Positions 36,908 to 47,964 of a stretch of DNA of 64,000 nucleotides are shown piece after piece. Position 1 is the first letter of the stretch. Each line of letters opens with the position of its first letter. A program made the position numbers and the translations under genes. Source of the stretch: Punica granatum (taxonomy: Eukaryota; Streptophyta; Magnoliopsida; Myrtales; Lythraceae). The notes below the pieces were generated by a model. That model did no database searches and was not told the DNA's origin. It saw nothing but the letters and a program-made list of their open reading frames with translations. The stretch covers positions 9,300,001-9,364,000 of the forward strand of contig NC_045128.1 in the NCBI RefSeq assembly GCF_007655135.1. The letters run 5' to 3'.

Positions 36908-39900
36908 TATGCGCACCCGAATTTCGTCTCGTCGGGGCACGCATGCGCATGCCTAAATGCAACGCGGCTTGAGAGTTTTGTAAAATTCGAAAATTTTATT
37001 ACGATAAAATTCGATAATTACAAATGAATTTCCTTACATATAAAGGATATAAAAAAATTTACAAATTCGATCGGACGAGTAAAATCCCGATAAAATGCTA
37101 CGATCCACCGCCACTTTTAACCTGAAAAGCACTGAGAATATATTTGTGGGGTGAGCTTGATGCCCAGTGAGCAACCACAACCTAAACTAGCCGGATCATA
37201 GCATGAGTCTAATAATATCATAAAAATATTGTCGAGACTTCCAGAACTCAGATCATCCCTGTGCCCCTTTCCAACTCCCGACCACAGTGGCGGCTCCACA
37301 CTGGCAGTCTCTCTGCTCCAGGTAGCCATTTCCTACTGCTTGGCTTATGACTAGCTCAGGGCGCCACAGGACTCACCGACTCCCATCAATCTCATTTACC
37401 CAACTGAATACCTCACTTCTCATTTCCAAATATCATAATCAATTAAATAAAAATACATGCATGATCCGCGATATTGATATGACCATGACAATGTAGTTCT
37501 AAAAATATCGACATAAGGATAATAAAAGTACTAATTTAAGAATAGGTTACTCACCTTAACAAGTCCCCTGAACATCAAACTATGGAAACCGATTGTTCAC
37601 TATTTTTCTAAAAATTTCTCTCGTGTTTCTCTCGGATTTTCTCTCAAACGACTGCAACTTGAAATTGAATGAAGTGACCATGAATTGAACGAGCACCAAT
37701 TTATATTGAAGAAGAATGGCGGTGGGAAAAAGCAAATGGATCAAGATGGAATTGAGTTGGACATGTGGAAAGGCAAGGGTGAAGGAGAATTTAACACATG
37801 GAAAGCAAATTGCAAGCTTATCTCAAGAATTGTACCATAAATCAATTAATAAATTTAGTGTGAAATTGCACGTGAATGGACATTACAAAATTTGGGATGT
37901 TACAAGTATCCACCTTCCCGGGGACGCGCGACGGACGCAAGTGAGAAGGAGTCGTCACTACCTGTTTACGACCCGAAGGTCGAGGGCCAGTGAGTCGCCC
38001 GGGTCTAGGGGTATGGATACACCTAGTATGCTAAGGCAATGGTCTTGTACGGAACCGGAAATTCTGAATTCGGGGATTCTATTATGTGTGGGCCTATATC
38101 CCATACGCGCTTTCGGTACTCTAGTTTGCTAGGCTTGCCATTTTATTTATTCACCGCATGATTTAGGGTTACACTCGACTTGCCCGTTTTGACATCGTAA
38201 ATTCGAAGAGACACTTGAACCGTCCACTCTCCGACCGGGATTATTACATGAATAAATATACATCATAAACCCTTACATTGTTCTCTCAAGTAAATGAAAG
38301 ACAAGCTACAAAGAGTAAATCCCGATTGGTTTGCATTCGGCCATTATTTCACTCATGCTCACCGTATGGTTTTGGAAAAGACCGAAAATTAAATTAAATA
38401 CGTACTCGGTGTATAGGGGCATTGGACCCCGTGATCGACGGTTATGGGTGTTGGACCCAGTGTGAATCGAGTCCTAAAGGATTGAGCTCGATCCGCATAA
38501 AAAACAAGTGCAAAAATGTAACAAGCAAGCTCAAATAAACAAACAATGGGGTTTCTTATTATCGCCGAATTTACGTGAATTAACTGATTATTAACCGGGG
38601 TATCTTGACATACAAATTCTACCTTAAAACAAACAAAAGGGATGATGGATAGGGTATGTAGCATTCGGCATTATTTTAACGGACCCAACAGACATGATGT
38701 CTGTAGTCAAGTCCTGAATGTGTGGGTTATTTTTAAATTATTTTGTATCATGACAATATGGCTTTTACAGATTAAGAGTATTTTCACCTAAAACCCGAAA
38801 CTTAACCCTCTACTTGACTATTTGCCCATGTTTGATTACGCCGAGTTTTTGATTAATTTGTTTTCCCATGTTTTGACCAATTCTATGCACAAACCTACGC
38901 TAGGGTTACGGCAGGACAAGAACCAGTAGTCATGCCCTGGAATCGGTAAATATGTGTGTGCATGAAAATCAATATTACGTTGCACGTATCTCGGTGCTTT
39001 TGAAATTGTGAATTTGAAAAGGGCATGGCTAACAGTTCTTGAACTGTCGGCGTGATTATAGATTGTTAATCGGTTCGTACAATTTATTTAAAGAAGTCAA
39101 ATGATTTAATTTAGCCAAGTTTAACGTCCCCATTATCCCGTATGTAGAATTTTAGGTTAATTAGAAATTTGCCGAATGCTTTAGTCTACGGATTTCGAGT
39201 CGTCGGAATAGTCATTAATTGACCGCCCGATAAACTCTAATTTCCGACCGTCTTGAAATTTAAAATTTTGATTTTAGGCCGAGTTTGCATGATTAAACCG
39301 ATTCATATGAGGTTTCGATTAAAATGAGAAAATAAAGCGTTTAAACACGGATCAAGAGCACATTATCACGTCAAGCACGATAAACACACATATTTTTACA
39401 TAATCGGTGCCGCCATGATCACGATAAGCACATACAAATATACGCAAATATAATATTTAATGGAATCGATAAAACGACACCGACTCATGGAAGCGAGAAA
39501 ACATAAAGAACACACATTGTCATGTTATATACATATAATTATTGAAATAAAATTATTTGAGCGGGGCACACCCGTCGAGAATCCAAGTAGAAAAGGATTG
39601 GGTATCTTTAGAAAATGTCCAGGGACTGAATTGAATAATTTTAAAAGAACAAGGACTGATTTGAAAATTCGGATAAAGTTCGGGGCACTGATTTGAAAAT
39701 TATGGAAAAATTCAGGACTGTGTAAAAATTACTGAAAATGTCCCAGGATTTTTTTGAAATGAATTTGAAAGTTCGGGCTAATCTGAAAAGTGAAAAATAC
39801 CCCAGGGACTGAACTGAAACAACATGAAAAGTTCTCGTAATAGGTTTAGAAATTCTGAAAAATTCAGAGACCGATTGGAAAATGGTAAAAATGGTAAAAA

Positions 39901-41623
39901 TGGCTGGGACTTGACTGAAAGAGATTTTAAAATACGGGGCAGATCTGAAAAGGGCGGAAAATAGCACCGGGACTAAACTGAAACAATTCGAAAAGTTCCT
40001 TGGGATGATTAAAAAATTCTGGAAAATTCCAGAACTGATTGGAAAATAATAAAAATGGCTAGGACTTGGTTGAAAATAATTCTAAAATTCGGGACAGATC
40101 TGAGAAAATAAAAATGCGTCGTTTGGACTGAAATTTGACAAACAGAAAGTTTGTAAAATCGAGTTCGGGAAAAATTCGATCACCCACGCTACCCAATAAC
40201 GCTCATTTCATATCATATTCATCCAAGCAAACATTAATATTCAAAAATGGAGCCTTAAACATGCCACTAAGTCGAGGATTTACCTAGCTTGGAAGTTGGG
40301 GGGCAGTTCTGTAAATAAAAAAATTCGCCGGGTCTGTTGGGCTGCTGGGAGAGTGGGCCGAACTGGGCCGATGGGCTGGACTAGGCGAACCGAGCCGAAC
40401 TGGGCGGAAGGAACTGTTCTGAGATCTGGATTTAATTGGGCCGAGTTGGGCTGGACTCGGACTGGGCCGAGATCTGGATCTAATTAGGTCGAATTGGGCT
40501 GGATCCGGACTGGCCGAGCTGGGCTGCTGGAAGACCGGGCTGGGCCGCCGCACGCCGTCTGGACCGATCCGCCACCTATGCTGATTCGGAAAAAATGGGA
40601 ACCGATCCGGTTAGCCGGAAAACGAAACAAAGAGGGAGAAGGGGAAGGGCACGTCGGTTCGCCGGAGGAGGCAGGGGATTTCGGCGTCCGTGTCGAAGGA
40701 GTTCCGGAGGAACCGTGGTCGTGAGGGGCTCGAACCGAGGGGCGCGGGTTTCCGAGCTAGGGGATAGAGACGAGCCAAGGGAGACAATCGAGCCGCCGGT
40801 TTTCCTCGCGTGCGAGCTGAGGGAGAGTCGAGGGAATCTCCGAGTTGTGGGCGTTCGGAGGTCGAGCCGTGGGGGAATTATGGGTTCCGTTCGGATGTTC
40901 ACGAGCTCATTTTTTTGGATTCGAGACCGCCCGAGAGAGAGAGAGGGAGGGAGCTCTAGTTTTTTTTTTTTTCCGTGCCGTCCTCCTGCTAGGGTTTCCC
41001 CAAGAAGAAGAAGAAGGAAATCGAAATCGGCAAGATTTTTGCCGGAGATTAGAAGATTTGATCCTCAGAAGAAGGAAAGAAAGAAAAAAAAAAGAAAAAC
41101 AAGGAAAGAAGAAGAAGAACAGGAAGGAAGAAGCTGGGGGAAGGGGTGCAGGGAAAGTCAAACTTTGACTTTCCCTTTTTTTTGTTTTGTTTGGGGCAAC
41201 GGTCAGTCAGATCAACTCTGACCGACCCTGCCCATCTGTCTTGTCGGTTAGATCGGCTCTGACAGACTTGACCTTTTTTTTTTGAAATTCCAAAAAATTT
41301 AACGCGCGTAGAAATCAATATTCTTGTCTTTGCAATTGGATGACCAAAAAACTGATCCGAGACCGGCATTGTGTTTAGAAAAATTTACGGATCAATGTTA
41401 TGCAATAAAATATTTTCCGGCCTTGAGTTTTCTTCTTGGATTTGAAAATTGACGTCGACGCGCGCGAAATAACACCCCGTAAAAATATTTTTATAAAATT
41501 GATGTTAAATTGGAAAAATGTCGTTTTTTCAAAGGCCATGAATGCTCGAGCAATTTGCTAGAAATACTTCCCTCATACGGGGTGACAAAGTGACGACTTG
41601 TGGACCGAAATGGGGTGCTGACA
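36908..41623. mobile_element. LTR-like element B, second copy of the same family, inserted in the Harbinger transposase
   Basis: It starts TATGCGCACCCGAATTTCG (first G decayed to A) and ends GGGGTGCTGACA, and is flanked by a perfect 5-bp duplication gcaat at 36903-36907 and 41624-41628. Removing it with one duplication restores the transposase frame exactly. It aligns to element A throughout, with the same gactgatttgaaaattc repeats (39610-40120) and TGGGCC-rich block (40320-40550). Without its own nested insertion it is about 3.8 kb. It has no coding domains. Confidence 0.85.
36979..37904. mobile_element. solo LTR of another retrotransposon, nested inside element B (926 bp)
   Basis: It begins TGTAAAATTCGAAAATTTT and ends TTTGGGATGTTACA, with flanks agttt (36974-36978) and agtat (37905-37909), a 5-bp duplication with one mismatch. 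Comparison with element A shows this 0.9 kb block is simply absent there: the phrases gcttgggag and tctaccttcccggggacgcg are adjacent in A. This makes it the third level of nesting at the site. Confidence 0.8.
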
Positions 41624-42255
41624 GCAATACTGACTGCCATGACGAACTTCAAACCGTATACTCAAGGACAACTTGTCCTTACTTGTTTTGTTTTGCATAA
41701 TTTTATATGCCGTAATAATTATCATGACAGATTATTTATAGAGTACGGCGATGCGTGGGCGGATTACGATGAATTTCGCAATCCACCACAACAACACGGA
41801 GTTAGAGTTGATGTGGACATGAGTAGCGCGGAAATGAATGTAGTACGCGACTGTATCGCTAATCGGTTATGGTGTGCGGAGCGAGGAGGGCAATGACATA
41901 CACTGAGGTGTTTGTATTTGAAATTAATAATAATTATTGTTATGATTCATCCTTGTTGCAGTTTGATTTTTGTATGCATGCGTTTTTTTTTTCATGCGTA
42001 CAATTACCCGATTGTTGCGGCACGTTCACCCGAAAAAAGTCAAAGGGAGATAAAGCAAAAAAAAAAAATTTCCCTCAAAGGCAACCGCTTGCTGTGTATT
42101 CCGTGGCCTTCTGAGGTCAACTCATGTGGAAGAATTCCTTGGAAGGAATTGTCATGGGTATGGCCCCCGCCATATTCACTTATTTCAATCATATTTTGTC
42201 ATTTTATGAAATAAGTTGAGTTGAGTTGGACAAAATTTCCAATCCAAACACACCC

Positions 42256-43920
42256 TAAAGGAGGCGGCGGGAAGTCGGTTGCTGAAAAAAGAGTTGAAAT
42301 TACCGACTGACTCTCCATTCATTCAATAATTACCAAATTTTCTTGTATTTCGGTAATGGCTATTTTTGGAAGAGGAAAATTACACCACTAATCTCTTCTC
42401 AGGAAAGTAATAACTAAACGAACACTCGTGTTACCCATGGAATAATAGAAAAAACAGAGAGATGATTAGAAAATTCAAAAGAAATATCTACAATGACTTG
42501 TGTTACTCGAGGATTTTATTGCTTTGATATCACGTATTATAAACTTTAAAGTAAGCGAAGAAATAACAGAAATGTGAAATTCGAAATTCTAAAACCCGAA
42601 ATGTGCATATTCAAAATTATTAAGGAAAGTAATTTTCGAAATTACGGTGAAAGTGGGGCTTTATTATTTTTTTAAAATTCTATTGCGTTAATAATGCCAA
42701 TGCAAAATGAGGGGTTAGCTCTTGTATATGGGCAACTTCTCACCATGTAGTGGGTGATTTTTTTGCTGCATGAGGAGTAAATTTTTGTAAAGGGTAGCTC
42801 TGATGGCGGTTTTCCCAGCCCTTGATTCTTTTTTCATAAATTTAGTTTATTATTTAAAACCTTGATTAATTTCTCTCATATTTAGTTTCTTGAAAATATT
42901 TGGAGGGTATTCTTGTAATTTTACACATAATGGAGACCTTTGCTTTAATTTTTTTTGTTATAAGAGAGGCTCATGGGTCTAATACAATGAAATTAAAATC
43001 ATAATATTTAATAAAGAGACACGGGTAGTCTCATATGAGTATCGAACCTAGGACTTCTTAGTCACCAAACGAGAACGTGCGTTACTGCGTTATATCCTCT
43101 TTGACGTAGAAATGTAATTTTGACTCCTCAAGTTGTGCGATGCGAGGCCAATATTGGTTTGATGAGAACTTTTGTCACGTAGAATTTTTCACTATTTCCC
43201 TAATTATTGTTTGAGTATCTCTTCACTCACCTTCTTTAGTATAAAATTAAAGGGAGGTAAAATATCATTAAAGTACTCAAAATGGAAATGAGGGTTACAT
43301 TCTATGGTATTGCACCCCACCCAATACCATAAAGTCTTATCCTATCACAACAAGGGTACTCAAACAATAAAACATGAGAAATGTAAATAATATCATCCCC
43401 TTCATCATCGTTGCAACCCTTAGAGACAACACCAAGGGCTAAAACGCGAGTTTCGCTATCTTTCTATGCATCATCTCCAGATGTTGACATTTCAACCCGC
43501 AAATAATGAAAACCACAAAATTAAAATAAACGGCATTCATATGGAGACAAAAGTGATATTAAACAAAAGATGAAAAGAAACCCGTCAGATATATTTTGCT
43601 CCCAGTCATTTAATAAGCGTCATTTTTTAAACAGTGACCTATCATCTTACTTGCGATCTACTGCACATACTAATTTGAAGGACTTAAAATACAAAATCTT
43701 CGAAGGATATCAAGGGAACTCGAAGGATACGATGGTAACTCTACATCATGGATATTTATTTCCCATAATTTATGCGAAATATCTCAATGCAAGTAAGAAT
43801 AAACAGTAAGTGTAACAGTTTAAGTCAGACATGCAGAAAGAATAAACATGGCTTTTTGATGATTTACCAGAAGTTTAGAAGATGCAAAATGAATATGCAT
43901 ACATATATGTAGAAATACCA
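42256..43920. other. intergenic region, no gene seen
   Basis: AT-rich flank of the Harbinger element. Apart from the SINE-like repeat at about 42950-43105, only short open frames without motifs occur (for example 43570-43809). Confidence 0.4.
42950..43105 (-). mobile_element. SINE-like repeat with box B motif
   Basis: On the minus strand the sequence runs gcagtaacgcacgttctcg, a box B-like aggttcgatactcat, then a body ending tataacaaaaaaaatt. Related sequences occur at 47765-47880 (+) and 62695-62830 (-), which share ttcgatactc or the gagagtctcatgagtataat body. Target duplications were not resolved, so edges are approximate. Confidence 0.55.
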
Positions 43921-45650
43921 AGTTGGAGAATGTCTTGCATTAAGCCCCGATTGCGAAAACTTGAAGACAGTGAGGAAATCGGGGAAAATATTGTTTCCTA
44001 TATTTTCAGAATTTCTTATAACCTTAGAATATGTTTATAAGAGAAAATATCCTAGAAAATATTTTAGGAGAGATATTGTACATCTCTGATGATATTAGGA
44101 TACATTCTCTTGCAAGTCAATATATAGGGTCTTGTACGAGTTGTAACAGGTGCTTCGGTGCCGTAGAACCCTACCCCTTGGGGGACCAGTGAGAGAGTCT
44201 ATAAGCACGGGGTCGGTGATGGAGTGATCTTCTCGGTAATTCTCTAAGTTATCTTCTTGGAGTCTTGGTTTAGAGTGAGAAGATGGAGAGAATTGAGAGC
44301 TCGGGTTAGACTCTTCTCGGTATAGAGTTTGTAATGGGTGCTGGGATGGAGAGACATCTCTAAGGGTTGTAGTTTCCGATTATTTGTCTAATGGATTCTG
44401 CTACTCTGTCCGTGGATGTTTCGCTATTGAGGGTTTTACCACGTATATTCGGTGTTTGATTTATTTTCACTATCATCTCATCTCATGTTTTGAGTATCTT
44501 GTCACAACAAATTGGTATCAAAGCTAAGAGCCGAATCGGATCCTCAAGATGTCAATTATGAGATTCGAGGTTGAGAAGGTCGATGGATCGAGCGGCAATG
44601 GATAGTGACATATCGAGTTGAAGAAAGAGCTAGGAGGAGAAGCCCTGACAGTCTCGACCCAAACGGTGGAGGAAAAGGTGGAGCTTGGCAAAAGCTTCGG
44701 ATACTCAGCCTAGTGTAGAGGATATTCAGATTGGAGGATTTGAATGGAGACCGGATCTCCATGGAATTGCTCACGAGCAGAAAATAGGCAAAAGGAGCAT
44801 ATGGTACTGCGGAGTCGTTTCAAGCTTGCGGAGTTAGTGGTCTTATGTACTGCTGAAGTTGGGAATTCGACTTGAAAAAGGTTTAGCTTTGGAGTGCGCA
44901 CAACGGGAAAGCTAAAGAAACCTAGCCCCTCGAAGAAGTCCAAGAATGGCTTGGACTAGAGCCGAGTGATTGTGCTGGATGAGGTGAAGCTCGATGAGAG
45001 CTGTGACATAGTAGGTAAGTGGAGACGGACTGTGGCGGTGCTTGGCTGAATGCAAGTCAAGGTGGAGATTTGTTGGAGAATGTCTTGCATTAAGCCTGAA
45101 TTGCGAAAACTCAAAGACAACGCTGAATAAATCGGGGAAATATTGTTTCCTATATTTTCGGGAATTCTTGTAACCTTAGTATATGTTTATAAGGGGAAAC
45201 ATCTTAGGAAATATTTTAGGAGATATATTAGTATATCTCTGGAGATATTATGATATACTCTCTTGAAAGTCTATATATAGTATCATGTACAAGTTGCAAC
45301 AGGTGCCTTGGTGCCATAGAATCCTGGGCCCCTTGGAGACCCGGTGACAGAGTCTATAATCACGGGGTCGGTGATGGTGTGATCTTCTCGATAATTTTCT
45401 GAGTTATCTTCTTGGAGTTTCGGTTTAGAGTGAAAAGTTTGAGAGAATTGAGAGCTTAGATTATACTTTTCTTACTGTGGGGTTTGTCATGGGTGCTAGG
45501 ATTGAGAGATGTCTTTAAATGCTTTAATCTACGGTTATTTGTCTAGTGGATTCTCTTACTCTATCCGTTGATGGTTTTACCACGTATATTCGATGCTCGA
45601 TTTATTTTCTCTGTCATCTCATCTCGTGTTTTGAGCATCTTGTCACAATA
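43921..45650 (+). mobile_element. non-autonomous Ty1/copia-derived LTR element, 1.73 kb
   Basis: The LTRs at 43921-44519 and 45071-45650 start (tg)ttggagaatgtcttgcat and end tgtcacaaca or tgtcacaata. A perfect 5-bp duplication, tacca, lies at 43916-43920 and 45651-45655. Directly after the first LTR is TTGGTATCAAAGC, a primer-binding site complementary to initiator tRNA-Met. Before the second LTR is aaggtggagattt, a purine tract typical of plant copia elements. The 551-bp interior opens with a copia gag-like start (MSIMRFEVEKVDGSSGNG then a stop) and has no further recognisable domain, so the element depends on others for mobility. Confidence 0.92.
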
Positions 45651-45675
45651 TACCACTCAGCACTTAATAGAATTA

Positions 45676-47285
45676 GGAAAATTATTTGAATGATACAAAA
45701 CCTTTTAAGTTTAACGTCGAAGGTACAAAATCTTTTTTTTTGGTAACAATTTGATACAAAACGTATCATATTGTTTCAATCAAGTATAATCCGTCAATTT
45801 CCATTGACGCCGTTAAGAATTTCTGACGTGACACGTGACGTGGCAAGTCTTATGACACGTGGCTGAAAACTTTTAGCATGATGTAACAAATGGATACATA
45901 ACCTTATTAAGATATAACAAATTGGTACAAAACTTTATTAAGATGTAACAAATGGATACAAAACTTTATCAAGATGTAATGAAATGATACAAAACGTTTT
46001 GTATGATGTAACAAATTGATACAAATAGCGGAACAAATGACAACTGCACCTAATTAAAATAATAAAAGGGGAGATCCATATTGAATGATACTATCTATGC
46101 ATATCCAACGATGGGAAGACCCGTATTACGATAATATGGAGTCATATTACCATGAGCGAAAAAAAATATGGTAGTATGAATTTGTATCATAAATTTTGGT
46201 CATTCTGGATTTCGAGAGAAGTACATAAGTTCGAAATGAAACATTGGAATAGAAAATAAAGGGAAGATCTTTCATTCGAAAAATTTTTGACGTGGCACTT
46301 AACGATCTCGTCACTTGAGAATTTTGCCATTTTTATGATAGGTTGAGTTAACCCAATTAACGTCACAATTATGGACAAGACTGGGGGATGTCCCGTTCCT
46401 TGAAGAGATGGCTCATGAGGCAGGCTTTCTTGTTGGCGCTCGGATAAAAAACTAGCCATGAGTCCGAGTGCAAGTGTGAGCCATCTCTTCAAGGAACGGG
46501 ACATCCCCCTAGTCTTGTCCATAATTGTGACGTTAATTGGGTTAACTTGACCTGTCATGAAAAATGACAAATTTCTCAAGCGACGAGATCGTTATATGCC
46601 ACGTCAGAAATTTTTGGAATGAAAGATCTTCCCTTTATTTTCTCTTCCAATATTTCCTTTCGAATTTATGTACTTTTCTCGAAATTCAGAGGGACCAAAA
46701 TTTATGATGCAAATTCATACTACCAAATTTTTTTTTTCGCTCATGGTAATATGACTTCATATTATCGTAATATGAGTTTTTCCATCTTTGGATATGCATA
46801 GATCCCGTAGCATCATTCAATACGAATCTCCCCTTTTATTATTTTAATTAGGTGTAGTTGTCCTTTGTTCCGCTATTTGTATCAATTTGTTACATCATAC
46901 AAAACGTTTTGTATCATTTCGTTACATCTTAATAAAGTTTTGTACCCATTTGTTACATCTTAATAAAGTTTTGTACCAATTTGTTATATCTTAATAAGGT
47001 TCTGTACCCATTGTTACATTATGCTAAAAGTTTTCAGCCACGTGTCATAAGACTTGCCACGTCACGTGCCACGTCAGATATTCTTAACGGCATCCAGCCA
47101 CGTATCTTAAGGCTTGCCACGTCACGTGCCACGTTAGAAATTCTTAACGGCGTTGACGGAAATTGATGGATTGTACTTAATTGAAACAATTTGATACGTT
47201 TTTGTATCAAATTGTTACAAAAAAAAGATTTTGTACCGTCCGCGTTACAACTTAAAAGGTTTTGTATCATTCAAATAATTTTCCC
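45676..47285. mobile_element. giant palindromic foldback element, 1.6 kb, with 11-bp target duplication
   Basis: The left arm (45676-46415) and right arm (46477-47285) are inverted copies over essentially their whole length, separated by only about 60 nt. Example pairs are ggaaaattatttgaatgata with its complement at the right end, and gatgtcccgttccttgaaga with its complement at about 46484-46503. It is flanked by a perfect 11-bp repeat, taatagaatta, at 45665-45675 and 47286-47296. The right arm is longer because a ~66-bp block containing cttgccacgtcacgtgccac is tandemly duplicated there. There is no coding capacity; open frames in the arms are incidental. If transcribed, it would form a ~740-bp hairpin RNA. 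Confidence 0.9.
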
Positions 47286-47399
47286 TAATAGAATTAAAAG
47301 AAAAATAGAAAATAGAAAAAAGAGGAACAAATGGATGACTTGCAATTCTTCATGTTAATCTCTTGAGAAGACCCAATTACTGACATGAATGATGGAATT

Positions 47400-47700
47400 G
47401 GTGAAGATAAATTTCATCATCAAACACGTTAGGGAGAATATTCAGACCAACAATACTGCATTTCCGCAAATTCCACACAATATCTTCATCCTGCAATTAT
47501 TTGAATATTATGTTTGAGGCAGAACAACTATAAATTTAATGAATTAAGCAACACTGCGCATAGATGTTGAGAATCAAATTTTGCTTAAACAATAAACTCA
47601 AAATGATAATACGACATCATACATCATCTTCATCATAATTTGACCCATGAAGATTTCGCACAACACGTTTATCATTTAGTACTGGGACGAGGGGATACCA
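47400..47700 (-). pseudogene. transportin-1 (karyopherin beta-2) pseudogene fragment, two exons with intron
   Basis: On the minus strand, a first piece ending at 47623 reads RNLHGSNYDEDD, then GTATGATG, an intron of about 130 bp ending in TTGCAG, then from 47490 DEDIVWNLRKCSIVGLNILP followed by NVFDDEI. This matches the conserved plant transportin-1 stretch around the acidic loop and the WNLRKCSAA-type helix, including the position of an intron. The match ends near 47400 and a stop follows. The retained intron indicates DNA-level copying or capture. Identification is by recalled family motifs. Confidence 0.6.
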
Positions 47701-47764
47701 GCTACTTCTTAAGCTGGTCAGCAATTTCAACTGTCGGATCAAATTTAAGAGATCCAACGGCATC

Positions 47765-47880
47765 AAAAGAGGGTGTAGCACAGTAACGTATGCCCTCACT
47801 TATTAACGGTTTTAGGTTCGATACTCAATGAAATTACCATTCTCCTTTATTAGTTGTTAGGATTTCTAATTCATGGTATT
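47765..47880 (+). mobile_element. SINE-like fragment
   Basis: Contains gcacagtaacgtatgccctc and the box B-like taggttcgatactcaatga, similar to the minus-strand repeat at 42950-43105. It lies directly beside the transportin fragment. Ends are uncertain. Confidence 0.5.
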
Positions 47881-47964
47881 CAACTCATGAACATCCATTG
47901 TAATTGAAAAAAAGAGATCCAACCGCTAAGGGGCCGCACTCTACGAACTCAATTCTAGAATTTT

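Larger units (their letters stand above)
35797..41896 (+). pseudogene. Harbinger transposase (DDE_Tnp_4 type), split by an LTR insertion
   Basis: Exon 35797-36309 starts MSRYGTSSDNDNN and has the helix-turn-helix-like region (EEQVGMFMLVISHN, SKETVSRVIKQI). Exon 36396-36621 carries the first catalytic Asp in CIGAIDGTHV and the NRVPYRDRNADISQNVLAAC segment. Exon 36709-36907 carries the second Asp in YYVVDVGFSN and the catalytic Glu in NVIERCFGILKKRF. After element B the frame continues at 41629 with LTAMTNFKPYTQGQL and CFVLHNFI, and stops at 41894-41896. The DDE triad is preserved. Defects are an in-frame TAG at 35959-35961, the third exon preceded by GCGG where a GCAG acceptor is expected (36705-36708), and the 4.7 kb insertion. 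Confidence 0.9.
29533..42255 (+). mobile_element. PIF/Harbinger DNA transposon with both genes, swollen by nested LTR insertions (12.7 kb)
   Basis: The left end is GAGCTTGTTTGGATTGGAAA and the right end, reverse-complemented, is GGGTGTGTTTGGATTGGAAA. A TAA target duplication lies outside each end (29530-29532 and 42256-42258), the canonical PIF/Harbinger arrangement. It carries a Myb/SANT-like gene (30940-35560) and a DDE transposase gene (35797-41896) in the same orientation. Subtracting the two nested insertions leaves about 4.4 kb, a normal size for an autonomous element. Both genes are broken, so it is now inactive unless helped in trans. Confidence 0.9.

Noticed and set aside
40595..41221. 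208-residue Arg/Glu-rich open frame
   Set aside because: Same situation in element B: composition-driven open frame, not conserved with element A.
31637..41623. Elements A and B as the two LTRs of one ~10 kb retrotransposon
   Set aside because: Each has its own 5-bp target duplication, and the DNA between them is Harbinger gene sequence in correct order, so they are separate insertions.
46187..46579. 130-residue open frame on the minus strand
   Set aside because: It spans the loop and both arms of the palindromic foldback element and has no domain; the inverted repeat structure explains the sequence.
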